DNA of 64,000 bases from positions 124,001 to 188,000 of the forward strand of contig JAQGDQ010000072.1 in the NCBI GenBank assembly GCA_030141605.1. Reading direction: 5' to 3'. A model generated the notes under the pieces. The model had not been told where the DNA came from, did not search any database, and saw only the letters and a program-made list of their open reading frames with translations. The first letter of the stretch is position 1. Each line of letters begins with the position of its first letter. Position numbers and translations under genes: made by a program. Shown one piece after another: positions 1-10,705 of the stretch. The DNA comes from Tubiluchus corallicola. Lineage: Eukaryota > Priapulida > Priapulimorpha > Priapulimorphida > Tubiluchidae.

Positions 1-240
1 TTTATCTCCATTTACTGATAATTATATTTATAGTTCGGGTCGGGAACTGCAGTCCGACTCGAACTCCGATCCCGACCACTTGATCCCGAACCCCAGAAAA
101 CCTGACCTCGCACTCAATTAGTGTCCCGAACATCGATCCCGATCGGCTGAGCCCAAACCGAACCTGGATTCCGTCCCGCATCTCGAACACATAAAATAAA
201 TTGACAAGAAGCTGGTTGATCTTTGACCCCACAGGTCACC
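1..240. repeat. Degenerate CCCGAAC-rich low-complexity tract
   Basis: Short, imperfect phrases such as TCCCGACC, TCCCGAAC and TTCGGGTCGGG recur roughly every 8-20 bases between about 35 and 190. The tract is clearly more GC-rich than its surroundings. The open frame that crosses it on the minus strand simply reflects the repeat and has no recognisable domain. It may be the inside or the edge of a mobile element whose other end lies outside the window. Confidence 0.45.
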
Positions 241-3200
241 TGTCAAAAATTTACACGTTAACATTTCATAGTGAACGAATTCTTAAGTAACCAAGCATTA
301 CGAATTCAATAAAAGCAAATTTATGACTTTTGGACAATGTGAAGATGTCATTTCAATCCTTGTTAGTTTCTAATATCAGAAACATTGTCAACCGTTTTTG
401 ATAACTGTTTAAAAATGAATTCTATAAGGACAAAAATGCGTAGATTGCATTTACGCATTACTGCATCTTGTAGGGAATTAATGTTAATGAAAATTCTTAA
501 ACATTGCCGATGTTACTTGGCTTTGACAATGTCGAATGATTTTGTTTTGTTCTCTGCTGCTTGAAATACTTTTTCGTGAATTTTAGAGGTTTCTTCGCAA
601 TTAACTTGTCCTTTCGCCGAACATTCTGCAGCTTAGCAGGTGGACTACTAAGTATAACTCTCCTATGATGACCACGGTAGGCTGTCATTTTCACCCTTCC
701 CGGTAAACTTTAATTAGTTTGTGACTGATGATCGACGGTTCAGACTTTAAGCGATCAGGCAAAGCATAACATTATTGCAAATAGAATCCTGAACTGCAAA
801 CTTTGTTTGACACTTACAACCAATGGTGGAAAGTTTTCAAAATTTAATAATAACGTTATCTAGCTGAAGTTATACCGGCTACACCTGTGGAATACAAGAT
901 AGTGATAATTTACAATTCTTTCAGAACAGTGCAAAGCACCACCCACAGGTATTATTAAGCTGGCCATAATTTTATATTTTCATTACGTGGGAAGATCCTC
1001 CCACTTTATGGCAAATATGCGCTTACTTAATGTACATCTACCGTACCTAACTGTCGGAGTTAAAAACTACACGCATTTTAAAACTGTATCTCTTTCACTT
1101 TCATGGAAACAAAGATTTTTTATTCATACAGATTGTAAATAGTTACGCTGAAACAGGAAATTATATGAATCTCTGATGAACAGACGTAAATTTTTCTGAT
1201 GCTGTTAGTACCATGTCCAGTTGACTATCTCAGGTAATATAAGACGAAACAAACTTCGAATAACGAAAACATCATAGGTTCTACTAACATATAAATTTAG
1301 TTAAGAACTCAAATTTTCAATTGCTTCATGCTGTCATCTTCAAACAATAGAATAAGACAAACAACTGCATTTAGAAAACAAAATATAGAATGCATTGTCA
1401 CAATCGAAATTAAATAATTGTAAGGTTCGGCTATCGTGATCATCGTTCAGTATCTATAGTACCAACATAACAAAATTCTTTTCCTTAGATGTAGAACTTG
1501 TATGTTGACGTATCTAATATTAACAGTTATTACGTTAATTCAACATGCCGTCTATAAGCAAGAAGCCATTAAATACACACGTCCTGGTTGACTCTGTCAC
1601 CTGTTCATGACCATATTTGTATTATGCTGTTTACCAACGCATTAGAGGTGGTGAATTGTAGCGTGACAGAGGTGAGTTCTAGTGGTGGGTGGCGAAGGGC
1701 GGAAAATTAATACTAGTATCATATAATGTTGAAAGAAAAATTGATCTGGAAGTGACATTCGTGTACTCGGTTTCTGCGTTGTAAGCTAGGTATGAAGTTG
1801 TACCGGCACCTTTTCAGAAGCAATTAGTAATACTAAATGAAAAGCAAACTGAAGGCTTAATATCAGTTTCCGCCCTTTCACGATCTAATAAATTTGTGAC
1901 AGAGTGGCTATTATGTTGTGGTCCACTAGTATCAATTAGCGAAAATGCAGCAGCAGATTGCATTAGCAACCTATATCTTCACATATATCCAACCTTTACT
2001 TTGTACAAATGCGCAAGACAATCACTTTAAGAAGGAGCGTTCAGTTGACGACAAATTTAAACAGTAAAATTAAGTGGAGTAAAAATAAAAAAATACAGAT
2101 TCCAATTGAATAAAAGACAATGATGTAGCGAAATGCGGTAAACGAGTAAAACGACATTTAGCCGATCACATGTAGGCTTAAAGGCCTATCTAAATCCATC
2201 TTTCCCGAAACTGAATTTGTAGCTTAATTTATTGTATGATATGCTTAAATTTTGGTTTAATTTAAATGGTTTCAAGAGGCTCATAACACTATGTCCCTGT
2301 GATTAGAGGTAATACAATAGCATATTTCAGCGAAATTATCATTGGCGGGCAAACAAATTCTATATACTCGCGAGATTCATAAGAAAATTAATATTTACGA
2401 ATATCAAAATGGTTAAAAATTTTAACTGTATCCTCTGATCTGCGAATAAGCAACTAATCAGGGAGTTAAAGGCGGCGGGCTTTGACCTTGACCCTCCGCT
2501 GGATTTAACGAAACCAAGTTTCGCAGCTTTGTTGCAACAATTTCAATGTGCTAACACAGAAAAAACGATTTATTCATGTTAAGCCGCATAATATTCAAGA
2601 TGGCCACCAAAAACAAAATTTGATGCAATTTGTAGTATGAAAAAAGGACCCCAAACAAACGACTAAATCTGTTTCTTGGTTAAGCAAAAGACTAGACTAT
2701 TAGTCCACTGATTTCAGTAACGCTTTAAAAAATTCAAAATTAAAAATTTTTAAAACTCAAAAATTCAAAAATTCGCCAGAAAAGCGAAAACACAACAAAT
2801 ACTATATCTCACTAATTATATATAACCACGTGCAATGTGGCATAGAATGTTATTTTTTTGAAATATCATTTGCTGTTATACTTGAGCAAATAATACATCC
2901 GCACCCACAGAATCACCCTCAATGCCACATACTCATGGACATTGCTGGGTTTAATCGTTATAGGATGATAGTTTAGTGGTCTGGTCCTTGTACTCGCAAG
3001 GGTACGTTTTGTCAACCTTACCGTCATTGCTGTACACATCATGGCCGCTCCCTTGTGCATGGTTCTTTGTATTACCAGCAAATTCTGTTGTTATATTCTT
3101 TCTATAAGCCATCTTTTGAATTTCTGAATTTTTCTAATTTACATACTGTACAGTTCTTCTGCATATAATGTAAATATCCTAGTAATTAAAATAACATGGA

Positions 3201-4769
3201 CTCGTTAAGGCTACACAGTATACACCCTATTCGCACTGCACACAACTACGCCACATCTGGAGTCATCAGGAGGAACCTGATCAGGATTCTCATTTCGGCT
3301 GTTTTTCCTTAATGTTCCAAACACTACCAGGTACTGCCAGATGCACAGCTTTGCCAGAACAACAAAACGAAAGCTGAACGTATCACGAAAGACAACCCTC
3401 TCAAACTAACTCTTTACGTACGAAAAAATAAAATATGAAAAAACAAGAAAACAAAAGAAAAAAGAAAGCAGATTCATTTGATAACTTTCCTTCTTTCTGC
3501 TACCAAATAACGTAACCCAAACATCCACTTAAAAAACCATTCAAGCTACACTTCCGAAGTCAGGCATTACTGACACTTTAAACGTAGCACTTTAAAATAA
3601 AACTAATAATACCTAATAATACATGTTGAATACCGTTGCTAATATTATTTTTGTTATCAAATGACTTAATACAAAGGTCCACCTTCGTATTAATCGTAGC
3701 CACCGTAAAACCGACACATTTGATGTCAGGCATTACATGGCGTTTTGAGTACAGCCCATATGACACACTTATTATTATCTGAAAGTACCTTTAATCAACT
3801 TAATTATAATTCCAAAATTAAAGTAGTAGTAAATAACAATAAATGCAGAATGTGGGTAAAATGTCAAATAAAAAAATCAATAGTTAATTACATAAAAGTA
3901 AAAATAATAAATGAAAAACCAACAGAAAATTATAATAACAAATTATAATAACAAAAAATAATAAATAGCAAAACTAATGAATAAGTAACATAATTTATAT
4001 TAACTTATAATTACTTGCTTCTCTTCTTCTAGTGTCCCGATGATGCCACAACTGGCAAAAATGTTTTCTTTAGGGAACCCCAAAAAGTGCTGATGGCAAT
4101 ATTATGCTAATTCCATATTATATGAACTGATGATGGCGTAGGCTACTTATTGTTCCATCAGTACAGGTGCCACAACAGTTGCTAAAGAACTGCCAATTTT
4201 GCTGTTTATTATAACACAACGTTCAATGTATCTAAAAGCAAGTGTAGGCATTTTTTGCTACGTTCATTCAAGCCGAAAATGCTGATATAAAAATCGTACA
4301 AACTTGTTTTACGTGGGAGTAAATTCTTCAAGCAGAAAATTTAGAAACGTCTGTCAAATAAAGAAATAAAATTTGGATCATGTTCAATTGACGTCAAAAC
4401 TATGCTTTTCAAAAAAGACTGCACTAATGTGCATTGCATTGCGTTGCCGACTAATTACGCTATAGCAGATCTTAGTTAAATCAGCTTACAACAACGTAAG
4501 AAGAAAACTCTTTAAATTGAGGTGTGATTGTAATGCATCTGGTATGTGTACCACTTTTTAGACGACAATTTTTATAATTTTTACATGTTCAAAGAACGAC
4601 AGCTGGAACCGATTATTGTCTGCCATTCACAATGAAATTTATTACCTAAAAAATGAGTGAACGAGTATACAAAATTACATTTTTTAAAGCCGTAAAAATT
4701 TATTAAGTGTCAAACATACGTATGTGGTTGATAATGTCTTTCGAGGTATCCCTGTAAATGCGTTTATAA

Positions 4770-4770
<1 letters not shown>
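241..4770. other. AT-rich intergenic DNA, no gene seen
   Basis: Stop codons occur densely in all frames and only short chance frames are present. I recognise no domain, tRNA or transposon terminus. The end of the stretch (about 4700-4770), with its AATGCGTTTATAAA phrase directly before a (TTA)n run, resembles the 3' end of an L2/CR1-type LINE, but there is no coding trace to support that. Confidence 0.5.

Positions 4771-4844
<74 letters not shown>
4771..4844. repeat. (TTA)n microsatellite
   Basis: About 24 uninterrupted TTA units. The preceding phrase TTTATAAA suggests the run could be the 3' tail of a decayed LINE, since several LINEs in this window end in short tandem tails. Confidence 0.95.
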
Positions 4845-4927
4845 GTAAGCTAATGTTCATAAAATTGACCTAAAGGTAAAATTGGCTGAACCTGGCTGGT
4901 TTTTTGCATAAGCACCAAGAATGAAAT

Positions 4928-5594
4928 CAGGGATGGAACTAGATGTGGCAAGCAGGGGGGGGGGGCGCAAAAATTTTCTGGGAGGGCGAGGTATCCGATG
5001 TGGTTAAATAATGGTTATGCCAATTTTTAACCCCTTTTATACTGCATGCAGGCCTGTAATTAGCATGTGTGTAGGACGGCGTAGCGGACAGAGCAATAAT
5101 GAGAAAATTAACTCTCAGTTAACCTAACGTTATTAATGCGCCTCTAACTAAATTGTTATTTACAGAAATTTATCACACACAAGTTTTAAGAAAATAATAC
5201 GCGGGAAATAATGTCAAAATGAAATGTGGAACGATACCTTCTTGGACAAAAAAGTCGAAAAGTTTTCAAAAAGTCTCAAATTTCAGCATGGTACCGCTGT
5301 TACACCAGCATCCTATAGCTGTGCACACAAAACTGTTGGCCTGTGTGTAGAGCCTGTGACTGTGTGTGGTCCCTGTAGGCCTACACTGTGATGGGCACCT
5401 CTATGCACACTGAGTTTTGTCTGCACGCACACTGAAACTACCAAACATTTTTTTACCTAATTCTAATTCATATAGAAAATGATTACATGCGAACTGCAAT
5501 TTTCACTGCAAAAAAATTATTTGTCCGATTTTGCAGGGGGCGCGAAATTTTGACAGAGGGGGCGCCCCCATCGCTCCCCCTAGTTCCGCCCCTG
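4928..5594. mobile_element. Non-autonomous hAT-type DNA transposon with 8-bp target duplication
   Basis: The element starts CAGGGATGGAACTAGATG and ends with the reverse complement of CAGGGGCGGAACTAGGGG, so the terminal inverted repeats match at most of the first 20 positions. CAGGG(G/A)YGGAACTAG is a familiar hAT terminus. The 8 bases just outside each end are identical (AATGAAAT at 4920-4927 and at 5595-5602), as expected for hAT. Subterminal G-runs with a GGGGGCG phrase occur inside both ends. At 667 bp and with no transposase-like frame, it must have been moved by a transposase encoded elsewhere. The perfect duplication suggests a fairly recent insertion. Confidence 0.9.
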
Positions 5595-5602
5595 AATGAA
5601 AT

Positions 5603-6520
5603 CAGTTGATAAAATGAGGTCATTTATTAAAACGACAGTACATTCAATATAGCAAGGCAAAAAAGGTGGGGCACACGCAAATACCGCCCCACCCAATGCG
5701 TGACTATACTAATCATAGTATTGCTTGCGTCTATGATTACAAACATAATGAAGCATTGTTTGCAATACTACGATACATTACAAAATTATATCAACCGCCT
5801 ACTAAAGCAGTTTCAACAATATACAGTGGTACATTATATATAAAAATTCCACATTACAGAAAAAAACACTGCAATGTTAAAAGTACCTAAACCTAAAGTT
5901 TACACAAAAATTACATTCCTACTTTAGTAGTGAGTGGCGAGAGGGTTGGTTTTCACATCCAGCGACAGCAGGCAAATGGGTGATTTTCGACAAGATGACG
6001 TATGTCATTCTTTGATTGGTTAGCTAAAAACAATGCGCGACACTGGTGCACATGCTCACGAACATTCCTTACAAAGACTCAATTATTGCTATTCTATCAA
6101 TAAATTTACCTCTGCAGTCTTTTGTACATGATTACGTAAAAAGCGTGTTGTTCCAATGTGTATATATTTTACACGTATATCTGTTTTTGTTGAAATTTCA
6201 TCAATTTTTGTTCTAGATTTTTTAATATATAGTCATGTATATTTTATGTAGTTTTTATATGAATTGTTAATATGGACTTTAAATGTGAAATAGAGTATGA
6301 GTGAAATGAATTGGTGTGTTAAGTGTTCAAAGGTTTAAATCTACTTTATAGGAATGAAATTGACAATAAAACAAGAAAAGCTAGTACAGTAAGACAGTGT
6401 AGTCTGTTGTAGGCGCAGATGACATTTTTGACACTACAGCCTGCTCAACCCACTTAATACCGTTTTGTGCATTTTTAGGGACTCCCAAAATCTGACAGTC
6501 CCTTGGGGAGTTGAGGGTTA
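5603..6520. other. Intergenic DNA, no gene seen
   Basis: The short open frame at 5666-5890 has no recognisable domain and lies in low-information sequence. I see nothing else that can be supported here. Confidence 0.45.
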
Positions 6521-6529
6521 AAAGTTTTA

Positions 6530-7020
6530 ATTAAAGTCAGTTAATTGGCCTACACATGTTTTCTGGGCATGAACGCTATAAAACTTTGGAAAAATATTAA
6601 AGCATGCTCAAATGCAAGAGTTCCTATCGCCCCAAAACTAACTGATTACGACATTGCCAATTTATGGGCTTCTCATTTTGAAACCTTACTGAATGAATTT
6701 GATGTAGGTGGAATTAGAAGTGAATTAAATAATTATTTTTCTTGCTATACAAATTGCAAACATGTCGCAGTTGTTGAGGCGCAAGAGTGCATTAAGAACT
6801 TGAAATCCGATGTTCTAGTTTCAGAACATTTTAATTATGCTTCAGGAATATTGTGGATACCTTTGTCATTGGTTTTTACTGCTCGGCATGTAACTCACGT
6901 TTTTTACCAACAGAATTTTTTGCATTCAGAATTACGCTGTGAAAGACAGAAACGGAAATTCCCGCCCCATTGCAATGTTCACCGTCACTAATAAGCTGCT
7001 TCAAGATGTACTATTCTGTC
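6530..7020 (+). pseudogene. LINE fragment: endonuclease-RT linker and start of reverse transcriptase
   Basis: The open frame from about 6545 to 6991 reads like the segment of a LINE ORF2 just before the reverse transcriptase (LWKNIKACSNARVP, then a LWASHFETLLNEF phrase). It is followed by an N-terminal RT stretch. After a frame change at about 6945, RT motif 1 continues as KDRNGNSRPIAMF. That motif normally reads VKDxxGxxxxxxNYRPI, so a few codons are missing here. The fragment lacks the endonuclease, the catalytic YADD and the 3' end. It stops where a MITE-like element begins. The exact LINE clade is uncertain. Confidence 0.75.
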
Positions 7021-7023
7021 GAC

Positions 7024-7291
7024 ACGTTCAGATTAGCGAGTTTTCTCACCGAGATAACTCGCCAACCAACTCGCGAAGGTGTTCAAAGCTGACTCTCATT
7101 CAATGTGAGAAGTGTCGTTGAGTAACTCGTTGAGGCGTACACACTACACAGTAACTAGGCAAGAAATCAACTCGCAACACTATTAGAGAGTTTACAATAA
7201 GATGCCAACAGTAATTCGCAAAGTAGTTTACATACGCCAGTTTGTTGTCAGAGAAAAAAGTCGCGACAGAAAAACTCGTTAGTCTGAACGA
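7024..7291. mobile_element. MITE-like element with ~22-bp terminal inverted repeats
   Basis: The left end reads CGTTCAGATTAGCGAGTTTT. The reverse complement of the right end (7268-7290) reads CGTTCAGACTAACGAGTTTT, with similarity tailing off inward. The interior of roughly 270 bp repeats ACTCGC/GCGAGT phrases and codes for nothing. No clear target duplication was found, so the outer boundaries could be a few bases further out and the superfamily is unassigned. It lies exactly at the break of the upstream LINE fragment. Confidence 0.7.
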
Positions 7292-7395
7292 GCCACTATA
7301 GTAACTGTATTGATTCAACGGCTAACCTGTTTTTATATAAGAACAATGTGTTCTGTAATTTACAGGGACTTTTTCTTTAAGAAAAAACACTTAAT

Positions 7396-9480
7396 ATGGA
7401 GTCTCCGCATTACCTCTTTCAACGTATTCGTAATCCAGATTCTTTGTACAACGTAAGAAGCGAATGTGAACGTTTTGATATCATATTTCTACAAGAACAT
7501 TGGCTTCCTGAACAGGATCTGGCTTTCTTAAACACAATTGATGACAGATTTTTAGTTTGTGGCGTGTCATCCTTGTGGGTCGATGTTTTGGTGGCCTCGG
7601 TGATCTTTGGAGAAAAGATCTGCAACTGCAAATCAAGTCTGACTATGTTGATGACGAGAAGCGGATTTCGAGTCTAATGATTGGGTAACTGATGTAACAT
7701 TACTTGATATTTATATGCTCTACGAATCTAGTGATAACACTGATGATTTTTTTTCCTGTTTGGGCAAATTAAATGCTATCATTGATACGTTTCCAACTTG
7801 TCATACGATTGCCGTCGCAGACTTCAATGCTGATTTTGGCAGGAATTTTGGTAAATATCTAGTTAATTTCTGTTCTGCACATGACTTTGGTATTGTTGAA
7901 AAAGAGTGCCTACCTGCTTCTTCCTCGACATACTCATTACTCAATGATATTTCTACTTTAGATTATGTATACCCATCTGTTTTGCAGTGGGTTTTACTAG
8001 AATTCCTAAAGCTTACTCCAGTAGTGACTGCAGTGGAAGCTTTTCCTCTGGACCAGATGGCGGATGTGCAGACTAGGACTAACTGGTCTTCTGCTACTGA
8101 AATTAATGTTGCGAATTATGATGTTACTTTAGAGTTTAGACAATGAACTGTCTAAATTAACATGCTGTAACGAAGCACTAATAAGTAGATTGCCAATGAT
8201 CATCAAACTGTGATTTCCAAGCTGTATGATGATGTGATCAACTGCATCAAAATGGCTGAGAATCTGTGCATTCCTCATTTAGAATGTGGTATCAACAGCA
8301 TGGTCACTACACATCTGGTTGGGTGGAATGATCACGCGTTGCTTTTCTACAGTGGAGACAATGTGGATCACCTCGTTACCGGCCTCTTCTTTATGACCAC
8401 ATGAGAAAGACCAGGGCTCGTTTTAAGCTTGCTGTGCATTGGCATAGGAATAATCAGGAACAACTAAAATGTGACAGAATGGCTTCTAGCCTGATAGGTT
8501 GATCTGATGAATGGAATTTTTGGAAAAATTTCCGCAAGTACACTGCGTCTACTTATATTGGTAAAGCTAATGACCATTACGAGATTTGTTGCCTATGGAG
8601 TGAACACTATGAAAAACTTTTTAATTCTATAAAATCTTCTCCTACTGAGGAGGCTGATGTTCTGAAAACTTTAACTGTTAAGAGCTTTAACCAAAACGCG
8701 TTGGTCTCTGAAAATGAAATATATTATGCAATTTGCCAGCTCAAACTCTATAAATGTATAGGGCCTGATTCTATTGTTATAGGGTTATTGATTTCTAAGG
8801 TATTTCCAGCTTCTTGTTTTTGTTTTTTTGTACAGACTACCGCCACTAGGATATTGACTTAGTAATTGCTTGCACCAAGCAGTACCTCATGAATGGCACC
8901 TAGTAAAAAAAGCTTTCTGATTCAGTGAAGTGTTTTGCTGCTAAAAAAGGTAACGAAAAAAACTGACAGAGGCGGTAACTTTCGAGCAGTCACTCTGTAA
9001 ACACTTTCATGCATTCTGTCTCTAGTGAAGCAGACTTTAAACTGCTTCAACGTTTGGCTGATTGGAAAAGGTTATCTCGTATCGTCCATATCTCTTGTCA
9101 AAGTGTTATGGTTAGAACAGTCCAACAGAAAAGCGGTTTATTTAGGCTTGAACTCTAAATCTGCAGCTCAGTGTATTTTTACCAAGCAAATGATCTACAA
9201 AACAATCGTAGAAGAGAACCTGTACAAACGACCGCAATAACACTATTTCTGCTGAGTCACTAGTTTATGGAATGAGTAATTTAATGAACATCTTGGCGCT
9301 TTTACATTCGTTATTTTTATACATTTTACCAGTCATTTTACCAGTCAGTATGATGCGTAGTAATGTTTTACCACTTGTGAAAGACAAGAATGGTAGTATA
9401 ACGGAAATTAATAATTATAATTATCGCTCTATATGTATATCTGATAAAAGCAAATGCTTATATTGCATACCAAAGGATAC
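7396..9480 (+). pseudogene. Degenerate LINE ORF2: AP-endonuclease and partial reverse transcriptase
   Basis: From 7396 the translation matches the start of a LINE AP-like endonuclease (ERFDIIFLQEHWLPEQDLAF, with the catalytic glutamate in LQEHW). The reading shifts frame near 7590 and 7690, then continues to a degenerate DFNADFG (normally GDFN) near 7820. A linker follows (8210-8780), with FWKNF and HYEKLFNSIK, up to GPDSI of the first RT block. A ~468-bp insertion interrupts the protein there. The RT resumes at 9248 as SAESLVYGM and reaches LVKDKNGSI at about 9375. It ends before the catalytic block. Multiple stops and frameshifts make it inactive. Confidence 0.85.
8775..9242. mobile_element. 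~468-bp insertion splitting the LINE reverse transcriptase
   Basis: Removing this segment rejoins the RT reading frame exactly (GPDSI followed by SAESLVYGM). CTATT stands at both edges (8771-8775 and 9243-9247), consistent with a 4-5-bp target duplication. The insert begins TGTTATAGGG and ends with the reverse complement of TGTTATTGCGG, so short terminal inverted repeats are possible. No transposase motif is visible. The class is unknown. Confidence 0.65.
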
Positions 9481-9561
9481 ACTTGTGCTCCAGTGTGATT
9501 CTAAATGGTTCTGGTGTTAAGATTGTTAATGACTAGAAATATTTTGGTCACATCTTAACGG

Positions 9562-9860
9562 TCATGTCGATATCTGGTACATATATGTACGTATTTATAA
9601 GGAATTTGTATTTTTTTGCTAACCGGACATATTTGAGGCCGAATAAAACGGAGCAGTTCAGGGTTCGAGAAAACGGAGCCTGTTGTCGATAGTCAAGGCA
9701 GGATACTTTTATTTTATTTGTTTTTCCGTTTGGGTAGATGGCGTTTCTTGCAGGAAAAACGGAAATATTTTAACGTTTTTTGGGTCATAACTCAAGCGCA
9801 TCAAAGGGTCACGAACCGAAATTATAAACTAAGATGGCTCTGCATCTTGTTAACGGTAAC
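9562..9860 (+). repeat. Composite repeat, copy A
   Basis: This stretch aligns by eye with 22862-23130. Shared landmarks in order are GTCATGT.GATA.CTGGTA, TTCAGGGTTCGA.AAAACGGAGCC, CGTTTGG..GAT.GCG.TTCTTG, and a GGTCATAACTC phrase followed by CGAAATTATA.AC.AAGATG. No coding capacity is supported. An array of GGCGAA units follows about 720 bases downstream, as it does in other copies. Confidence 0.75.
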
Positions 9861-10582
9861 CTGATATATGCTTCTAGGAAAGGGGCCACAAAGGGACAAC
9901 ACTTCGACCTATAGAAACAGCTAAAACGGCATCAAACGCACAAACAGACAATCCACAACAAAACCCACGACTGCAGAGGCCGATTTAGTGTAGAATTATT
10001 TAATGTTAAAGTTAAACAAACGCACTGCAAAATTTTGGATTTCGAGGAACTGCTCGAGGTTTAGAATTTCAGATGTCTTAGAATTCCAATAGGGAAAGAA
10101 TCACTAGATATAGCACGTTAACTAGCTCCCTAAGCGCTCCTGTCGGGACTTATAACACCCCAGTTTCAAAACTAGTATGTTTTTCTAGTAGGAAATAGCA
10201 AAATTTTTGAGTAAGGGCCAAAAAGGCAACTTAGACCCAATATCGATAGTGGTGTAAATATTTGGAGGTGCAAAAACTTTGTACTTTTTGGTTCGACCCA
10301 AATATCAAGTTCCGCGGTTGTTTCCTTTCAATGCAATAAAGATAAACATTTGAAAACAAAAAGTTTAAAAATGAATCCTAACGTCATGGTTTACAGTGAC
10401 TTTGCTTCGAAATTTGGGTTAACTTTTATCCTTGGGGTCGCTTAAGATGGCGATTTTTTTGCTGAAAAAACTTTGGTGACAAGGTTTCAATATAAAAAAT
10501 TTGTTTATATCCGATTACTTGGTTACAGAATTACGAGCAAATGAATTTAGGGTAAATAGCATTGCTATGAGAAAAATATATA
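9861..10582. other. Non-coding spacer within or next to the composite repeat
   Basis: No open frame of note. It contains repeat-like phrases such as AAGATGGCGATTTTTTTGCTG. By position it may be the interior of the same element that carries copy A and the GGCGAA array. Confidence 0.35.
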
Positions 10583-10705
10583 AGCGAAACGTAGTAGTGG
10601 CGAAACGTAATAGTGGCGAAACGTAATAGTGATGAAACGTAGTAGTGACGAAACGCAGTAGTGGCGAAACGTAATTGTGGCGAAGTAGTGTGCATTGGCG
10701 GAGTG
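10583..10705 (-). repeat. GGCGAA short-unit tandem array, locus A
   Basis: About seven 16-bp units of the form GCGAAACGTARTAGTG, degrading at both ends. The same core (TTTCGCCA in the other orientation) builds the arrays at 16.2, 23.4, 34.9 and 45.6 kb. Frames crossing it are artefacts of the repeat. Confidence 0.85.
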
